Positions 22,718 to 35,100 of a DNA stretch of 64,000 bases are shown piece by piece (position 1 is the first letter of the stretch; the number at the start of each line of letters is the position of its first letter). The notes below the pieces were generated by a model. That model saw only the letters and a program-made list of their open reading frames with translations. It made no database searches and had not been told where the DNA came from. The position numbers and the translations under genes were made by a program. The stretch is from Paracamarosporium sp. OC-R06-R3. Its lineage: Eukaryota; Ascomycota; Dothideomycetes; Pleosporales; Didymosphaeriaceae. The stretch covers positions 186,001 through 250,000 of the forward strand of contig JACVRA010000152.1 in assembly GCA_019828545.1 (NCBI GenBank), written 5' to 3'.

Positions 22718-23857
22718 ATGGAAATCCGCACTGTAGGCCCAGACGAGGTCCGAGGCACAGCTACCGCTACCGCGCGCAACATCCCCGCTGAGGAGATCGA
22801 CTCCACATTCAAGTCGAAATACATAGGTACACCAATTACCGTTATCAGCTTTGCCTCACACTCACATAGATTCACAGACCTCATCTCCGCGCCCCTCGGC
22901 TCAAAAGTCCTCTCCTTCAGCGACGAATGGTTCGCTGCTGCCGAGAACCTCATCACGCCTACACCCCCGGTCCGCAAACCTGGCGTCTTCACCCACGCTG
23001 GCGCCTGGTACGACGGCTGGGAGACACGACGGCATAATGTGGAGCCGGCTGATTGGGTAGTGTTGAGATTAGGTGTAGCGAGCGGGCAGGTCGCCGGTGT
23101 CGAAATCGACACTGCGTTTTTCAATGGGAACCACGCGCCTGAGATCGCGGTGGAGGGGTGCTTCATCACGAACGAGGCTGACGAGGAGAAAGTCAAGAGC
23201 GCGGACTTCAAAGGCTGGGAGACGATACTATCGAAGCAAGAGTGCGGACCTAGTCAGCGGCATGGGTGGTTGCTTGAGAAGATTACGGAGAAGGCGTACA
23301 CGCATGTGAGGCTGCTTATGTATCCTGATGGAGGCATTGCGCGATTCCGTTTGTATGGTGTTGCGGTCCCGGTGTTCCCTGCTTCTGTAGATGCCGTGTT
23401 CGAGCTTAGCGCTACGGTTATGGGCGGTGTTGCAGTCTCATGCTCGGACCAGCACTTCGGCACCAAAGACAACCTCCTCCTTCCTGGCCGCGGGAAGGAT
23501 ATGGGTGATGGGTGGGAAACGAAGCGGACGAGGGGGGAGCATATCGACTGGACGATTGTGAAGCTCGGTGCGAAGGGCCAAATCGATCATATTGTCATCG
23601 ACACGGCGCACTTCAGAGGCAACTTCCCGCAGAAGGTACAAGTGTTTGCCGGAGCCTTTGACCAGGGGTCTGAACCCGGACATGAGGATAAGGGCTGGGT
23701 GGAGGTGTTGGAGCCGCAGAGGAGCGGACCAGATAAGGAGCACGAGTACAAGGAGGAGCTAAAGGAGGTCAAGGGGAGGTCATACACGCACGCAAAGCTT
23801 GTCATCATCCCAGATGGCGGCGTGAAGAGATTCAGAGTCTTTGGAAAAAGGGAGTAG
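22718..23857 (+). CDS. Allantoicase
   Basis: The frame is open from end to end, but family comparison indicates two exons, 22718-22826 and 22878-23857 (362 residues). The 51-bp segment 22827-22877 starts GT, ends AG, is a multiple of three and has no stop. Removing it restores the usual junction KSKYIDLISAPLG. Two homologous halves are visible: the first with GAWYDGWETRRHN, GVEIDTAFFNGNHAPE and YPDGGIARFRLYG; the second with GDGWETKRTR, IVIDTAHFRGNFP and IPDGGVKRFRVFG. This is the duplicated allantoicase fold. The enzyme converts allantoate to ureidoglycolate and urea in purine nitrogen use, usually under nitrogen control. The promoter was not searched rigorously for GATA sites. Confidence 0.94.
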   Translation: MEIRTVGPDEVRGTATATARNIPAEEIDSTFKSKYIGTPITVISFASHSHRFTDLISAPLGSKVLSFSDEWFAAAENLITPTPPVRKPGVFTHAGAWYDGWETRRHNVEPADWVVLRLGVASGQVAGVEIDTAFFNGNHAPEIAVEGCFITNEADEEKVKSADFKGWETILSKQECGPSQRHGWLLEKITEKAYTHVRLLMYPDGGIARFRLYGVAVPVFPASVDAVFELSATVMGGVAVSCSDQHFGTKDNLLLPGRGKDMGDGWETKRTRGEHIDWTIVKLGAKGQIDHIVIDTAHFRGNFPQKVQVFAGAFDQGSEPGHEDKGWVEVLEPQRSGPDKEHEYKEELKEVKGRSYTHAKLVIIPDGGVKRFRVFGKRE

Positions 23858-24632
23858 AGCGGTGGATAGGAACCATGATGATACCTTGCATTACGTAGAC
23901 CCCTGACAGAATTGCAGCGTCTAATCCTAGCAGTCAGGACTACTAAACCCGTGTCGTGATGTGTGATCAATTGCCCCTGATCTTGAAAACTACTTTCAAC
24001 ATGTTGGTGACGTGTTCCAGATTACTACAGTTAATATCATACCTACAAATCTGTATCTTCGATCTGCAGTGTGAACGCCTCACTTGCCACCACCACTTCA
24101 CTACCCCAGGTCTAGCACGACAACGACCGCCCCACAGGTTCACGCCCTTTAATATTAGACTCTTTTCTAATCATGCACCTTGAAGTGCGATTTCGCTTTG
24201 CTTCCAACTGTGATAGTATTCGCGTGGCGTGGTGCTATCACTAATCGTGTACTACTACGCTAGCTGACAGCGCGCCATCAGCACTACGCAACACGCACGG
24301 GATTTGAATTATTTGGAGGAGCATGCGTGTGCTTACCGCGAGTAGGTAGGAAGGCTGATAGAGTGGGAGAGCGCATGTTCTGACATCTGGCTAGGCACCG
24401 AGTTGATGAGGGTGCTCTAGGATACTAATCATGGCGATTAGTTATCCACACGGGATTGTGAAGAATGTGCGTGTGGTAAACAGATATACGACATGAGGCG
24501 GAACTGTGTGGAAGAAATATATGATGAGGAATCGGTATCTACCTTGTGTATATAAAGACGAAGTGGACTTAGATACAACCATCAAAAGATACACGTACCC
24601 ACCCATCGACGCACCTCACAACGCAACCCAAA
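23858..24632. other. Intergenic region
   Basis: Spacer of 775 bp with no coding signal. Its last part has a TATATAAAG-like element at 24549-24556, about 80 bp before the carbonic anhydrase start, a likely core promoter. Confidence 0.5.
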
Positions 24633-25398
24633 ATGTCAAACCTGCCAATAAATAACATCCGCACGCTCGCGCAGGAGAATCTGTATGCTCTTCTACAGTC
24701 CTATCGTTATCACTGTTATACAAGCTAATGTACGCATCACAGCGGCGCCACTCCATCCTTCAAACCTAAACTTACCCTCGAAGACCTCATGTCCCGCAAA
24801 GCCGTCATAATCATCTCGTGCGTAGACCCGCGCGCAGACCCAAAGGATTTCTGGGGCATAAAGCCTGGGATGCCGCCTGGTATAGTGAGGAATGCGGGGG
24901 GTAGGGCGGCAGATGCGTTGAGGACGTTGGAGGTGCTGAATGCGTTGGGGACGGGGCTGGATGCTGTGGCGGTAGTGCATCATACGGTATGTTCTATTAG
25001 CTGTTTCCTTTCATATCTGTTTGTCTTTGCTTCACGCGCGAGAGGGATTGTGTAGAGGATGCTGATTCGTTGGTGCTGATGCAGGAATGCGGCGTAGGTC
25101 CGCATGGGATTGACGATGGGTACATCCGGGATAAGCTGCAGGAAAGGAAGAGGGGCAGTGATGAGGAGACTAGGGAGTTGGGGACTAAGGAGTGGGATAC
25201 GTTTAAGCAGTAAGTGATTTTCGTGGACATTGTTTGGGTGAGAGTGGTTGGCTAATGAGGTGCAGTCAGAGTGAGGAGGAGAGTGTGAGAGAGGATATGA
25301 GGATTATTCTGGAGGATAAGTTGCTGCCGCGGGATGTACAGGTTTTGGGGTTTGTGCTGGATGTTGAGACGAATAAGACGACGGAGGTGGTGTTGTGA
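24633..25398 (+). CDS. Small beta-class carbonic anhydrase-like protein
   Basis: Four exons, 24633-24682, 24743-24986, 25085-25209 and 25266-25398, giving 183 residues. It has the beta-carbonic anhydrase zinc motifs: C-x-D-x-R as CVDPR (with SCVDPRADP) and H-x-x-C as HTEC, split by intron 2. GIVRNAGGR and AVVHHTECG match the fold. These enzymes interconvert CO2 and bicarbonate. The protein is shorter than the main fungal enzymes and belongs to the small cytosolic type with CxDPR instead of CxDSR, so full activity is probable but unproved. No targeting signal is seen. Confidence 0.85.
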
Positions 25399-25630
25399 TG
25401 GGAGCGGTGTGGGGAACATAGCGTCGCGATATGTTAGTAGCTCTGAAACCACAGTACTGTGCCGCTCATGCCTGCAGTCAGTTCCATAATAGCTTAGCTG
25501 TGTGGTATTATTCCGTGTAATCCTACCACTATTAACATTGCTAAGCTTTGAGTCCTCACATTTCTGTCTGCCGTGGCCTTTCATTCCCCGTCTTATCGCT
25601 AACGCTCTTGGCCGCGACATCGACACGACG

Positions 25631-27233
25631 ATGGCGGTATTTCTCAATTTTCTCATCGCAGGCCTCACTGTACTAGTGCTTTACGTGATCCAGCGTCGAC
25701 GAGCGCGTAAGATTCCCGCCTCGCTTCGAGAGAGATGCGGCCGAATAGCAACGTATTGGGGTCGGGATATCTTTTTCCATCTAGACTTCTCTATTGGTCT
25801 TCACTTCGAGTTAGATTCGACGACGCGCCTTCACGAACGGAAAGGATGGACCTACTTGATAGACTCGCTGCTTAGGAGAGTAATCATTCAAACCATAGCA
25901 CCCGAGAATCTGCACGCTATCTATTCACAAGGAAAAGACTTTGGTATTCAACCCATCAGATTGCCAGCTATGGAGCATTTATGTGGTCAAGGATTCCTCA
26001 CGACTGATGGATCTGCCTGGAATCAGTCAAGAAGGATGCTGAAGCCAACCTTTGCAAAGACTAACATCACAGAGCTCGGCTTTCTAGATCGTGAGATAAA
26101 CGTTCTTCTTAAAAAGATCAAAGAAGGAGACACATTCGACTTACAGTCTCTTCTCTTTGTCACCGTGTGTACTGGCAACATCTATATCTGGTGTATAACT
26201 AACAGACTTAGTTTTTGAACACCTCCATTCACTTTCTTCTTGGAGTAGATGCCACAGCTGACTCTTCAGACGCGCCATGCACACCAGAACAGTTCATTGA
26301 CGCCTTTCAGGCTTCAATTGTCGGTACTGGACTTCGGCTATTGCTTGGTCCACTCAGGTTTTTGTCAAAGTTTAAAGCCGCACGTCAGCGCGTCCACGGC
26401 TATATCGACTTCTACATTAAACTAGCTCTTCAAGAGAACTCTATTTCGTCCCCTCAGATAAATGGTGCTGTAAGCTTAACGCGACGAAGTCTTGTTCAGG
26501 GTCTAGCATCGCAAACCGACGACGTTGTTTACGTGCGCAATCAAATACTACAAGGCATGCTAGCTTCGCAAGAAACAACGGCTGTTTTGGTTGCAAATAC
26601 AATATTTTCGCTAGCTCGGTACCCAAAGTACTGGGAGCGATTGCGGAAGACGGTCTTGGAGCGCGGTGATAGCTTCTTCACATTTGACAACCTCAGTAAA
26701 TTCGAATTCTTGCAAGATATCCTTAAAGAATGTAAGTCTGGAGTGCCATGACCGCATGAAATGGGCTTTGGAAAAAACGCTAATTCGAGCAAGCTCTGCG
26801 CTTATATCCTATCTTCCCACTTAACAATCGTATGGCACTCAGAGATACGACTCTCCCAGTTGGTGGCGGCCCGCATCAGGACCAACCAATTTTCATTGCG
26901 AAAGGTACCATTGTGCAAACGAGTTTCTACGCCCTTCATCGCAACCGGGAGGTGTTCGGGCTAGATCTGGAAGGAAAAGATGTCGAGGAATTTTGTCCCG
27001 AGCGGTGGCGTAAGATACGACCGAAACAGTGGGAATACGCCCCATTTGGCGGTGGCCAACGAGCTTGTCTTGGAAAGGAGAAGGTTCTTGCAGAAGCTGC
27101 TCTTGTAATTTGCCGACTAGCACAAGCATTCGAACATCTAGAGAGTTGCGATGCAGAGCCTTGGAAAGGACAACAGATGCTTACCGCAAAAAATGCGAAC
27201 GGGTGCAAGGTTGCTATGCATCGACCTGGATGA
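25631..27233 (+). CDS. Cytochrome P450, CYP52-like clan
   Basis: Three exons, 25631-26164, 26212-26731 and 26794-27233, 497 residues. An N-terminal membrane anchor (FLNFLIAGLTVLVLYVIQ) precedes RRRARKIPAS. The cysteine loop PFGGGQRACLG binds heme. The ExxR motif E-S-L-R is made by splicing across intron 2: using the CAAG acceptor at 26793 restores Glu, whereas reading straight from the upstream GAG would give Gln. The I helix reads LASQETTA where AGRDTT is usual: the Thr remains but Gly is Ser. Relatives hydroxylate alkanes and fatty acids; the substrate here is unknown. The gene has an A/T-rich flank and no biosynthetic partner nearby. Confidence 0.88.
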
Positions 27234-27805
27234 TAGAGGTTTGAACCTTTTGGCAGTTCCTCTGGCGAAGAGTCAGCTCAGTCTGCATGCGACTATGTTC
27301 CGTACATTTCTATGGACGCACAAGTCGAGTCATCGGCTCATCTGGAGGATTGAGTTGATAAAATCGTACGTTTGTGTGCAATCTAACTGCGGTGGTCGGA
27401 ACTAGCCAAGATAACCTATTATCTGGTTCAGGGTGAATTCTCAGTCTACCTTTCTTGTTCTTCTTGTTCTGTTCTGTAAGAATGGTCTCTATCCTGGGGC
27501 TGGTCCTTCAGTTCTAGTCTTCGAACGGCGGGCAGTGTCTCTAGCTAGAATTAACTACCTTACCCGTCAGATAGTATGCAAAGTGGTATGTCAAATATAA
27601 CAGGATTCCGCGTTAGATGAAAGTTATAATGTCAAAAGTCCCCGGGCATTAGCACTGTGAACTTATTGCAAAGTTGACATCCGAATGAAGTGCGGGCTAG
27701 TACGAAAAAGACTAGCGTCGCGGATAAAACGCTTTGAAGCTTATTCTACAAGGGTGCACGCTCAACTACATACACAACCAAGGTGTACCACCTGCTGTTA
27801 TTCCA
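27234..27805. other. Intergenic region
   Basis: No gene seen. 3' flank of the P450 gene and 5' flank of the TFIIIC subunit gene. Confidence 0.5.
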
Positions 27806-28621
27806 ATGGCACAATCAAATGATGATGATGAATGGGAGTACGAATATGACGAGGATGAAACCGAAGACTACTACATCCCCATCGACCTAGCCAACGTCCC
27901 AACAATTCAAGGCGCACTTGGTGTTGGTGGCACTGCGCAAAGAGGCCATCCGATGCTGCTCAAGACTAAATTAAGGGCAATCAACACCGAGAGGCGAGAT
28001 GCAGGAGGAGCTGTGGCCGTCCAGAATGTCGACGATGCTGATGAATTTATCGGCAAACTTCAGATCATAGGTCTCCATACCGAGAACCCTCTGATGATGT
28101 ACAACGACCAACTGCTCAGCTGCGAATGGAACAAGACCATTGGCACGGACCTTATCTTTGCAAAACCTGGTGCTATTGCGGGCGAACCGCTGCGCTCCTT
28201 GCCTTCGGTGGATCTTCTGGCGACGGGTTCTGCGAGACTGGTGGCGAGGGTTGCGCGGATGCGACCGAGGGATGACCTTTTTGATGAACATCTAGAAGTC
28301 GAGAAAGACGCAAATGAAGCGATGGATACTTCTGGAGGTTGTGAGCCTGCTGCTGCCAATGAGGGGAGCAGTGAGGTTGTGCCTGCGCCTGCAGCTGCAA
28401 CTGCTACAGAAGTACAAGCGACCACGGAAGCAAAGGCCCCATCTACTCAGCCAGCAGCTTCGAGCTTCTTGGGACGACTCAACGCGCTCAAGGCTCGTCG
28501 TGGAGAGGCCTCGCGCTTGACACTGTCCTCTGCGCCGGACGGATCACGGCTTGCCGCTGCAAAGGAAGGTGTGACTTCTACGGCTACAGCAGGCGAAGAC
28601 ACCATCATGGGCGGTACGTGA
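27806..28621 (+). CDS. TFIIIC triple-barrel subunit (tau-55/Sfc7-like)
   Basis: Single exon of 271 residues from the ATG at 27806. The upstream part of the open frame begins with a non-ATG codon and is left out. The acidic start WEYEYDEDETEDYYIPIDL, followed by LQIIGLHTENPLMMYNDQLL, matches the TFIIIC subunit 6 triple-barrel family (PF10419 by recognition). The C-terminal half is low-complexity Ala/Thr/Glu. TFIIIC binds internal promoters of tRNA and other RNA polymerase III genes. The stop TGA lies inside GTACGTGAG, a good donor sequence, but I found no suitable acceptor that gives a longer protein. Confidence 0.78.
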   Translation: MAQSNDDDEWEYEYDEDETEDYYIPIDLANVPTIQGALGVGGTAQRGHPMLLKTKLRAINTERRDAGGAVAVQNVDDADEFIGKLQIIGLHTENPLMMYNDQLLSCEWNKTIGTDLIFAKPGAIAGEPLRSLPSVDLLATGSARLVARVARMRPRDDLFDEHLEVEKDANEAMDTSGGCEPAAANEGSSEVVPAPAAATATEVQATTEAKAPSTQPAASSFLGRLNALKARRGEASRLTLSSAPDGSRLAAAKEGVTSTATAGEDTIMGGT

Positions 28622-29634
28622 GCAGCGTCTGCTATTTAGGACTACACTAGAACCATCTTTTGTCCTTTGGATTTCTTGGTGGATGATGCACGAGGTTGAC
28701 TTTTACTCCCTACTCACGGTCTGCAAAACCTCGATTGCCGATCGAACTTACGCCGACTCGCAGCGAGCAGGCCTTGCTCACGGCCCGCGCCTGACATTAG
28801 CTTAATTACCAGCTTCACTTGATCTCGACCGCAGAGTCCGTTTCCCATTTCCACATGACGCTTCCGGGACGAAGAAACAAGATCCCAGAACCTCACACGA
28901 CGTCTGGCAACCAAATCCTACAGTGACACCCCGACCGAGCCCTCGCCAGTGCTGCAGTAAGAGCTGTCAAAATTCCTGGTGGATCAAGATATTCGACGGT
29001 GGCAAGCGAGGCAGTTCGCGAGCGGAAATGGTGGATCATAGTCCAGCTATGTTTGAGCATCGATCCATGCGTACCTGGATGCGTGTGTCATGTTAGCTTT
29101 CGATTTGTCTGTCTTGTACGTGCGATTGGATGGGATGACGTTGCGTAGTACGCGTTCCTGTGGGCACGCATGTATGTCATGGTGAAGCGTTAAATCGAAG
29201 CACTACTGTATCTAGTCAATGGATCCCAACGTCGAGTGCGGTGTTCCGGTTGTAGCGCTTACAAAGAATGTGACCGCATGCAGCGAACGCATTCCACTGT
29301 AGATCCCCACGCACGCATTCAGCCGCTCACTTAGCAAGCTTATTTACAACGCCGGCGGGGGTTGGTTCCGGACGGCGGATGTCATTCACACTGATTGCGC
29401 GTGTTTAGCAGCAATCTAACCCGCTTGCAGCAAGGGTACATTTGAAACGCGTCACTAGCCCCATTCTTTCCTTTCCGCGCACGTCGGAGCAGTAACCACC
29501 CCACTGCCACTCGCACGCTGAGCGTCCCTGAAACCACATCATTGCGTCGCTCTCCTCGATGCTAGCCATGATTCCTCCTCATCCCACCCGACACCCTGTA
29601 CGGTGAAGTCCACACCTCTTGGCCGCCGCGCATC
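28622..29634. other. Intergenic region
   Basis: About 1 kb without a convincing frame on either strand. Short frames on the minus strand are isolated and compositionally random. Confidence 0.5.
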
Positions 29635-30933
29635 ATGCTGGCTGGTCCTCCCCGCCTTGTTTCGCTCGTATCCGTCGTCGTTCTGTTCATTCTGACATGG
29701 AGCTATTTGCACCTCGACCGCGCTCCGTATTCTGCGCTTCAATTTGGTACAGGCCATTCCAGGCCGGCTTCGCTGCGTGGTGATCCGCTTGATTTCGGCA
29801 TTCCATTGCGCTTCAAGGACGGGGAAGCCAAACCGCCCGGCGCAAACTATTCCTGGGCCATTGTGGTCCCGAAAACGAAGAAGGAAGATTTGAGATGGCT
29901 GCAAGGAGAGGTACCTGAGGCGAAGCTAGTGGCGTATGAAGTCGACAATCCAAATGCAGAGTACAAGGTGCCCAAAAACAAGGGCAGAGAGGCCATGGTA
30001 TGTCGCTGAATACGAGCATCCTTCCCCCACATCCACCAATTGGGAAAGGTATTGCTGATCTGACGGCTCCACCAGGTCTATCTCACCTACATGATCGACC
30101 ACTACAATGATCTACCCGATACTGTCGTCTTCATGCACGCGCATCGTCATGCGTGGCACAACAACAACTTGCTTATGCAGGATGCGCTAGGCATGCTCAA
30201 GCGGCTGAATCACGACCGTGTCGCGAGAATGGGATATATGAACGTGCGATGCCATCACGAGCCTGGGTGCCCCGACTGGATTCATATGGACCGCCCAGGC
30301 GGGGATTTCGACTTTTTCCACAAGCCTGAGGAGATATACTGGCGCAAGAGCATTTGGGAGGAGATTCACCCTGGTGCACCCATACCTTCATCGCTGTCTG
30401 GTGTTTGCTGCGCGCAATTCGCCCTGAGCAGGGAAAGGATTCGCCAAGTGCCTATCGAACGATTGTTACACTACCGCAAGTGGCTGTTGAACACCGGCAT
30501 GGATGACACCTACTCGGGCCGCGTCTTCGAATACATCTGGCACTACATCTTCACCGGCCACGAAGTCTACTGTCCTGCGCAAAACACATGCTATTGCGAT
30601 GGTTACGGCATTTGTTTCGGCGGACGCCAAAAATACGAGGAGTACGAAGAGAAGCAAATGCAACGTAATACCTTGTTCGCAGAATTAGATACGATCGGCA
30701 AGAAGCAAGACACGGCGAAGGAGGAGGGCAAGGAGCCTGACCTGACTGAGGAAGAGAAGAAGAGGGTTGACTCGTTGACCAAGACAATCCCAGAAATTGA
30801 TCAATGGTTAGAGTCAAAGAGGAAGGAGGCGTTCGAGCGAGGTGAAAATGAATCTGCGCGGAAAGAAGAGAGGGAATCCTACGAGAGCAGTCGTATTTGG
30901 GATTACGGACCGCCAGCTGGTTTGGTTCCGTAA
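29635..30933 (+). CDS. DUF3431 family protein (putative type II membrane glycan-related protein)
   Basis: Two exons, 29635-29997 and 30076-30933, 406 residues, joined by a 78-bp intron. An N-terminal hydrophobic segment (about residues 8-22, VSLVSVVVLFILTW) suggests a signal anchor. The core has WAIVVPKTKKEDLRWL, LPDTVVFMHAHRHAWHNN, then FALSRERI and a Cys-rich CYCDGYGICFGG segment. These recall the fungal DUF3431 family, which is often annotated as related to glycosyltransferases; no activity is established. The C-terminal 80 residues are a charged Lys/Glu coiled-coil-like tail. Confidence 0.82.
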
Positions 30934-32130
30934 ACTGCGGTATATGGCGTTTAGGACTCGGAACAGATTCACTGTACATATTTGAGCGCTGCACCTCGTG
31001 GGGAGGTGATATATATATATATATATATATGGGCGTCTGTTGGGAAATGCAAAAGGGAAGGTGAGGGCATTTGTCTCGCTCAAATGGGATACAAATAAGA
31101 TACTCGTTTGAGACTGAATAGGAAGCTACGATTATTTCTGTCACGGGCTTTGACCTGTGTGCAGCGTCAAGGTACGCTTAGCTGTTGCTCCAAAGCGTGG
31201 ACAGTGAGAGAAAACAACAAGGCGGGTTGAGAAGGCAGTAACGCTAGGTAAGCTAATATTCTATCATCAGTGATAGCTGATAGGATTGGTATTTGACTGT
31301 TCAGATAGTGGCGGCTCAACTGCATACATGGGACAACCAGTATATTGCTACACCTTCCACCGTCAGCACGAGGGCATCTATTCAACGCACGCATCTCCAA
31401 ATAGGTTTTCAACGTACCCTCCAATCATTGTCCAGAATTAAATCCGTCGAAGCACGTGTAGACGCGTTGAGATAGGCGCGTACAGCCCCACCATCGTCGC
31501 ATTTGTGCAACGACCCTAATTGTCGCCTTCTTCCCTTGTACGTCTCACCTTCACCTTCACCTTCACTTTCATTCCGCGCTTTTACCTCAAATCAGACATA
31601 CGATGTCGTCGAGCCGATTAGATCTCTATCGGTGGCAGGCGGGTTTCCAACGTCGGGCGCTCCCTAAACAGGCCTGGCGGATGTGCAATGTACCTTGTAC
31701 CTGCAGGGCGGGCGTTGAGCAACTCCTCGCTATCCCACAACGTCGTCGCCGACTTTCGCTATTGCTCGTGCTATCGCATGCCGGAATGACGCTATTCGGT
31801 CTCTGACTGTCATCAATGAAGAGCGCGCAAGGGCTGTCTCATACCTGAATCTCAACGCTCGTCGGCTTTCTGTTTCAGCGTGGTAGCTTATGTTTGTTCA
31901 CCTTACTTGCCTATCAGTGTTTGGATTGAGAAAAGTTGTTTGGCAGCGACACCTTTCCGCTGTGATGTGCCTTTTCCCTCACAAACGACAGGCCACGTTC
32001 TATTTTGCTGCCTATTCAACAACCACAGTTTCACACTTCTTCTGGCTAGCTTCGCTCGCTTTCGTACCGCTACCCCCATCACTTAAACAGCAAGACCGCG
32101 AAGCTCCTTCAGCTTTCCTTAATTTCCTCA
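30934..32130. other. Intergenic region upstream of the DNA methyltransferase
   Basis: 1.2 kb with an AT microsatellite near its start and TTCACC repeats near 31550-31570. A 67-codon frame at 31603-31806 has no recognisable features. Probably 3' UTR plus promoter. Confidence 0.5.
31009..31030. repeat. (AT)11 microsatellite
   Basis: Eleven perfect AT units about 75 bp after the DUF3431 stop codon. Confidence 0.9.
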
Positions 32131-35100
32131 ATGTTACAAAAATCTAGCCAAGGAGACAGCAAGCGACGGTCGCATAGTCCAGCCATTGTCATCAGAAAGC
32201 CATCTTCTACCGCCGCGCAAACATTTACAGACGAAGGTCACTTTCCGAGGCACTATGACAAAACATGGAGACACGCTGTGCCTCAAATATCAGAACTAAG
32301 CGCGATTAAATCCTTAAAAGTAAGTGCCTCGATAAGATAAAGATAGCATATCGGGATACTGATCGTAGCAGGCCGCGTGGAACACCCAACAGCACGGCAC
32401 AGATCTACGGGATGGCTACAGAAACAGGAAGAAGCCACTTTACATAGACATAAGTGACTACGAAATCTACACTCATCCGGAGCGCAACTTCTTTGGTGAA
32501 TTGCACTCCTTAGACTATATGGACCTGGCTGGAAAGAAGCTGCTATTCAACGGCGTACTATCGATCGGATCGGTCAGACATTATGTACAGGGTATCCCGA
32601 TCAAAAGCTACTCCATCGAAGGGTACGGCGTGGAAGATGATACCAATATCACAACCTATATAATTTCCCAGGAGGCTAGTCGCGACCAAGAGTACGATGT
32701 CTGGTACAAGCTAGGATCCCCGAGTCGTCAATACAAACGCTTCCAAGACGCATTCCAATGGGTAGCAACACTCGGAAAACACGTTATAGACTTTTTGGAC
32801 GATCAACAGAGTGTCGGTTTAGCCGACTTCCGGCAAAACTTTAACAAGTGGCTTCGGCAGCGCTTCCCAAATAATCCAGATCTCAACAAGTGGTACGAAG
32901 CTTATGGTTCAACCGACTTTCGAAAGATAGTCCACGCACACATATCTTATTTGTGGTCCGAAGTCGTGTGCCTCCAAAACGACGATTTGCTACAGCATCA
33001 TCCATTATGGGATCAATGTGGAAGGAGTAATGACGAGATGATCGAACCGAAGTGTGCCAAAACGGTCGCAACTCCACACGTCTACAATTGCTTCAAGAAT
33101 AGGTATTTCGCGGGACAGATTACGGAGATGCAGCCATCAGATGCTGTCCAAGAAGCTCGCGAACAAAGAATACACGCCCTTGCTCTACCTTCAGAAACGC
33201 GTACCACCTCGTCTTCCACTAGGCTTTCGTGGCCCACTCAACAACAAAATGCGAAATTCAGAGTCGGTGACGTAATTTCCATTGCTCCTGACGAGTATGA
33301 GAATCGTATTTGGCGGAAATCAGCAAAAGACGCAGCCGTTCGCGAATGGTTCGGATATGTTCAGCGCGTTACGCCTTTTGCGTACGATTGCCAACGTTTA
33401 TACGTCATCTGGTTGTATCGGCCAGAAGACACCACTATCAGCACAACCGATTACCCTGTCCCAAAGGAACTCTTCATGTCAGACAATTGCAACTGTCAAG
33501 AACATAGTCTTATATCTTCAGACGTGATCAGGCGCTGTTCTGTTGATTGGTTCTCCCGAGGATACAATACGCCCAAAGATTTCTTGGTTCGACAAAAATA
33601 TGAGACGAAGACCTCCTCTTTCGTAACATTGAAGGAAGCAGATTTCCGCTGCACATGTCAGCGCTTATATCAAAAATCCTCATCCACCGTTCCGTATCGC
33701 CAAGGCGACACGGTGTACCTGAAAGAGAGAGGTGTTTTGGAGCCAGTGGTCATAGAGGAAAACAATGCAGCGGTAGACCAAGTCAAGATACGGCGCCTTG
33801 AAAGATTGGGCAAGATGCAACCAGAAGCTGTCCATAACTTTCCTCAGCGGCGTATTGCCGCCAATGAACTGGCTTGGACGGAGGACTTTGAAGTTGTGCC
33901 CAATGTCAGGATTAAAGGAAGATGCTATGTGCGCTTCTTCTTCTTATACCACGGCATAACAGCCGATTGCGTCCAATTTCCTTACGATCAAGGAGGAACC
34001 GGGCACTGTTGGATCCTTTCTATGCGCTTAATTACTACTACAAAGGGCCAGAGGCTTGAGAAGCTCACCACTGCACCGCAGTGTCTGCATGAAGGGCCAG
34101 ATTATACATCAAGAGGACCGTCAGAGAAGCTACCCGGGCTCAGCCTTTTTAGCGGTCTGGGTAATCTTGACAAAGGATTGGAAGCTGGCGGCGCGGTTCA
34201 CTTCAATACTTTCGTTGACATGAATGGCCGTGCTATACAGACGTTGCATGCTAACGCTGAAGATCCTAAGCAGCTGAACTTGTGGTTCGGTTCCGTTGAC
34301 GACTACTTGTACGCTCTGCTCAAAGGAAAATCACCGAACATGAGGCTGGTCGCAAAGATTGGAGCCGTAGCCGTGATAGCTGCGGGGAGTCCGTGCCCTG
34401 GCTTCTCTAAACTTCAACCAAATTGGCAGAGCGAACAGTCGCTCCGAAACGCTGCACATGTAACAACATTTGCTTCGTTTGTGGATATCTATCGACCAGA
34501 GTATGGGTTCCTTGAAAACGTGGTCAATATGGGTGTGACCAGGAAGGGGTTTGAGGAAGAACTAGTGCTTTCTCAGCTTGTTGGATGCTTGGTATCTATG
34601 GGATACCAAGTCCAACAATTCATCATGAGCTCTTGGAACTTTGGCAGCCCACAGAATCGAAATCGACTTATCATCTCGATCACAGCGCCGGGGAGAATAC
34701 CGATCGCGCCTCCACGTCCAACTCACAGCGACCCCGAAGGATTTGCGAGTAAGAGCGTTGGAAAGCTTTTGAATGGAGAAAGATTCGGAGTACGTGACGC
34801 ACAATCTGCACCTTTTAGGCATTTTACGGCAGGAGAAGCACTAGGACATCTCCCTTATATTGGCTGTGGTGTCCGACATCCCTGCATCCGCTATCCAGAT
34901 CATGTTCTGCGTCTACGACCCAACATAAAGGAGCGCCGTTGTATGGCTCATATTCCCACATCTCCGCCTGGCGTAGGACTTGAATACGCTGTCAAGCATG
35001 GGCTTATTCCGGAATACCTATATGCGACGAAGAGCGAGGTAAACGGGAAATCTTACAAACGTATTAAGAAGGACGGGTTGATTGGCACCATTGTCACTGC

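Noticed and set aside
26781..26800. P450 with broken ExxR (Gln for Glu)
   Set aside because: It appears only if the GAG acceptor is used. The next AG, three bases on, restores the phase and gives E-S-L-R, so the gene is intact.
28610..28650. Possible intron at the end of the TFIIIC subunit gene (GTACGTGAG donor)
   Set aside because: The nearest acceptor gives a 26-bp intron and only two more residues; no longer tail was found.
31603..31806. 67-codon frame starting MSSSRLDL in the methyltransferase upstream region
   Set aside because: No family, no splice partner, Arg-rich; likely 5' flanking sequence.
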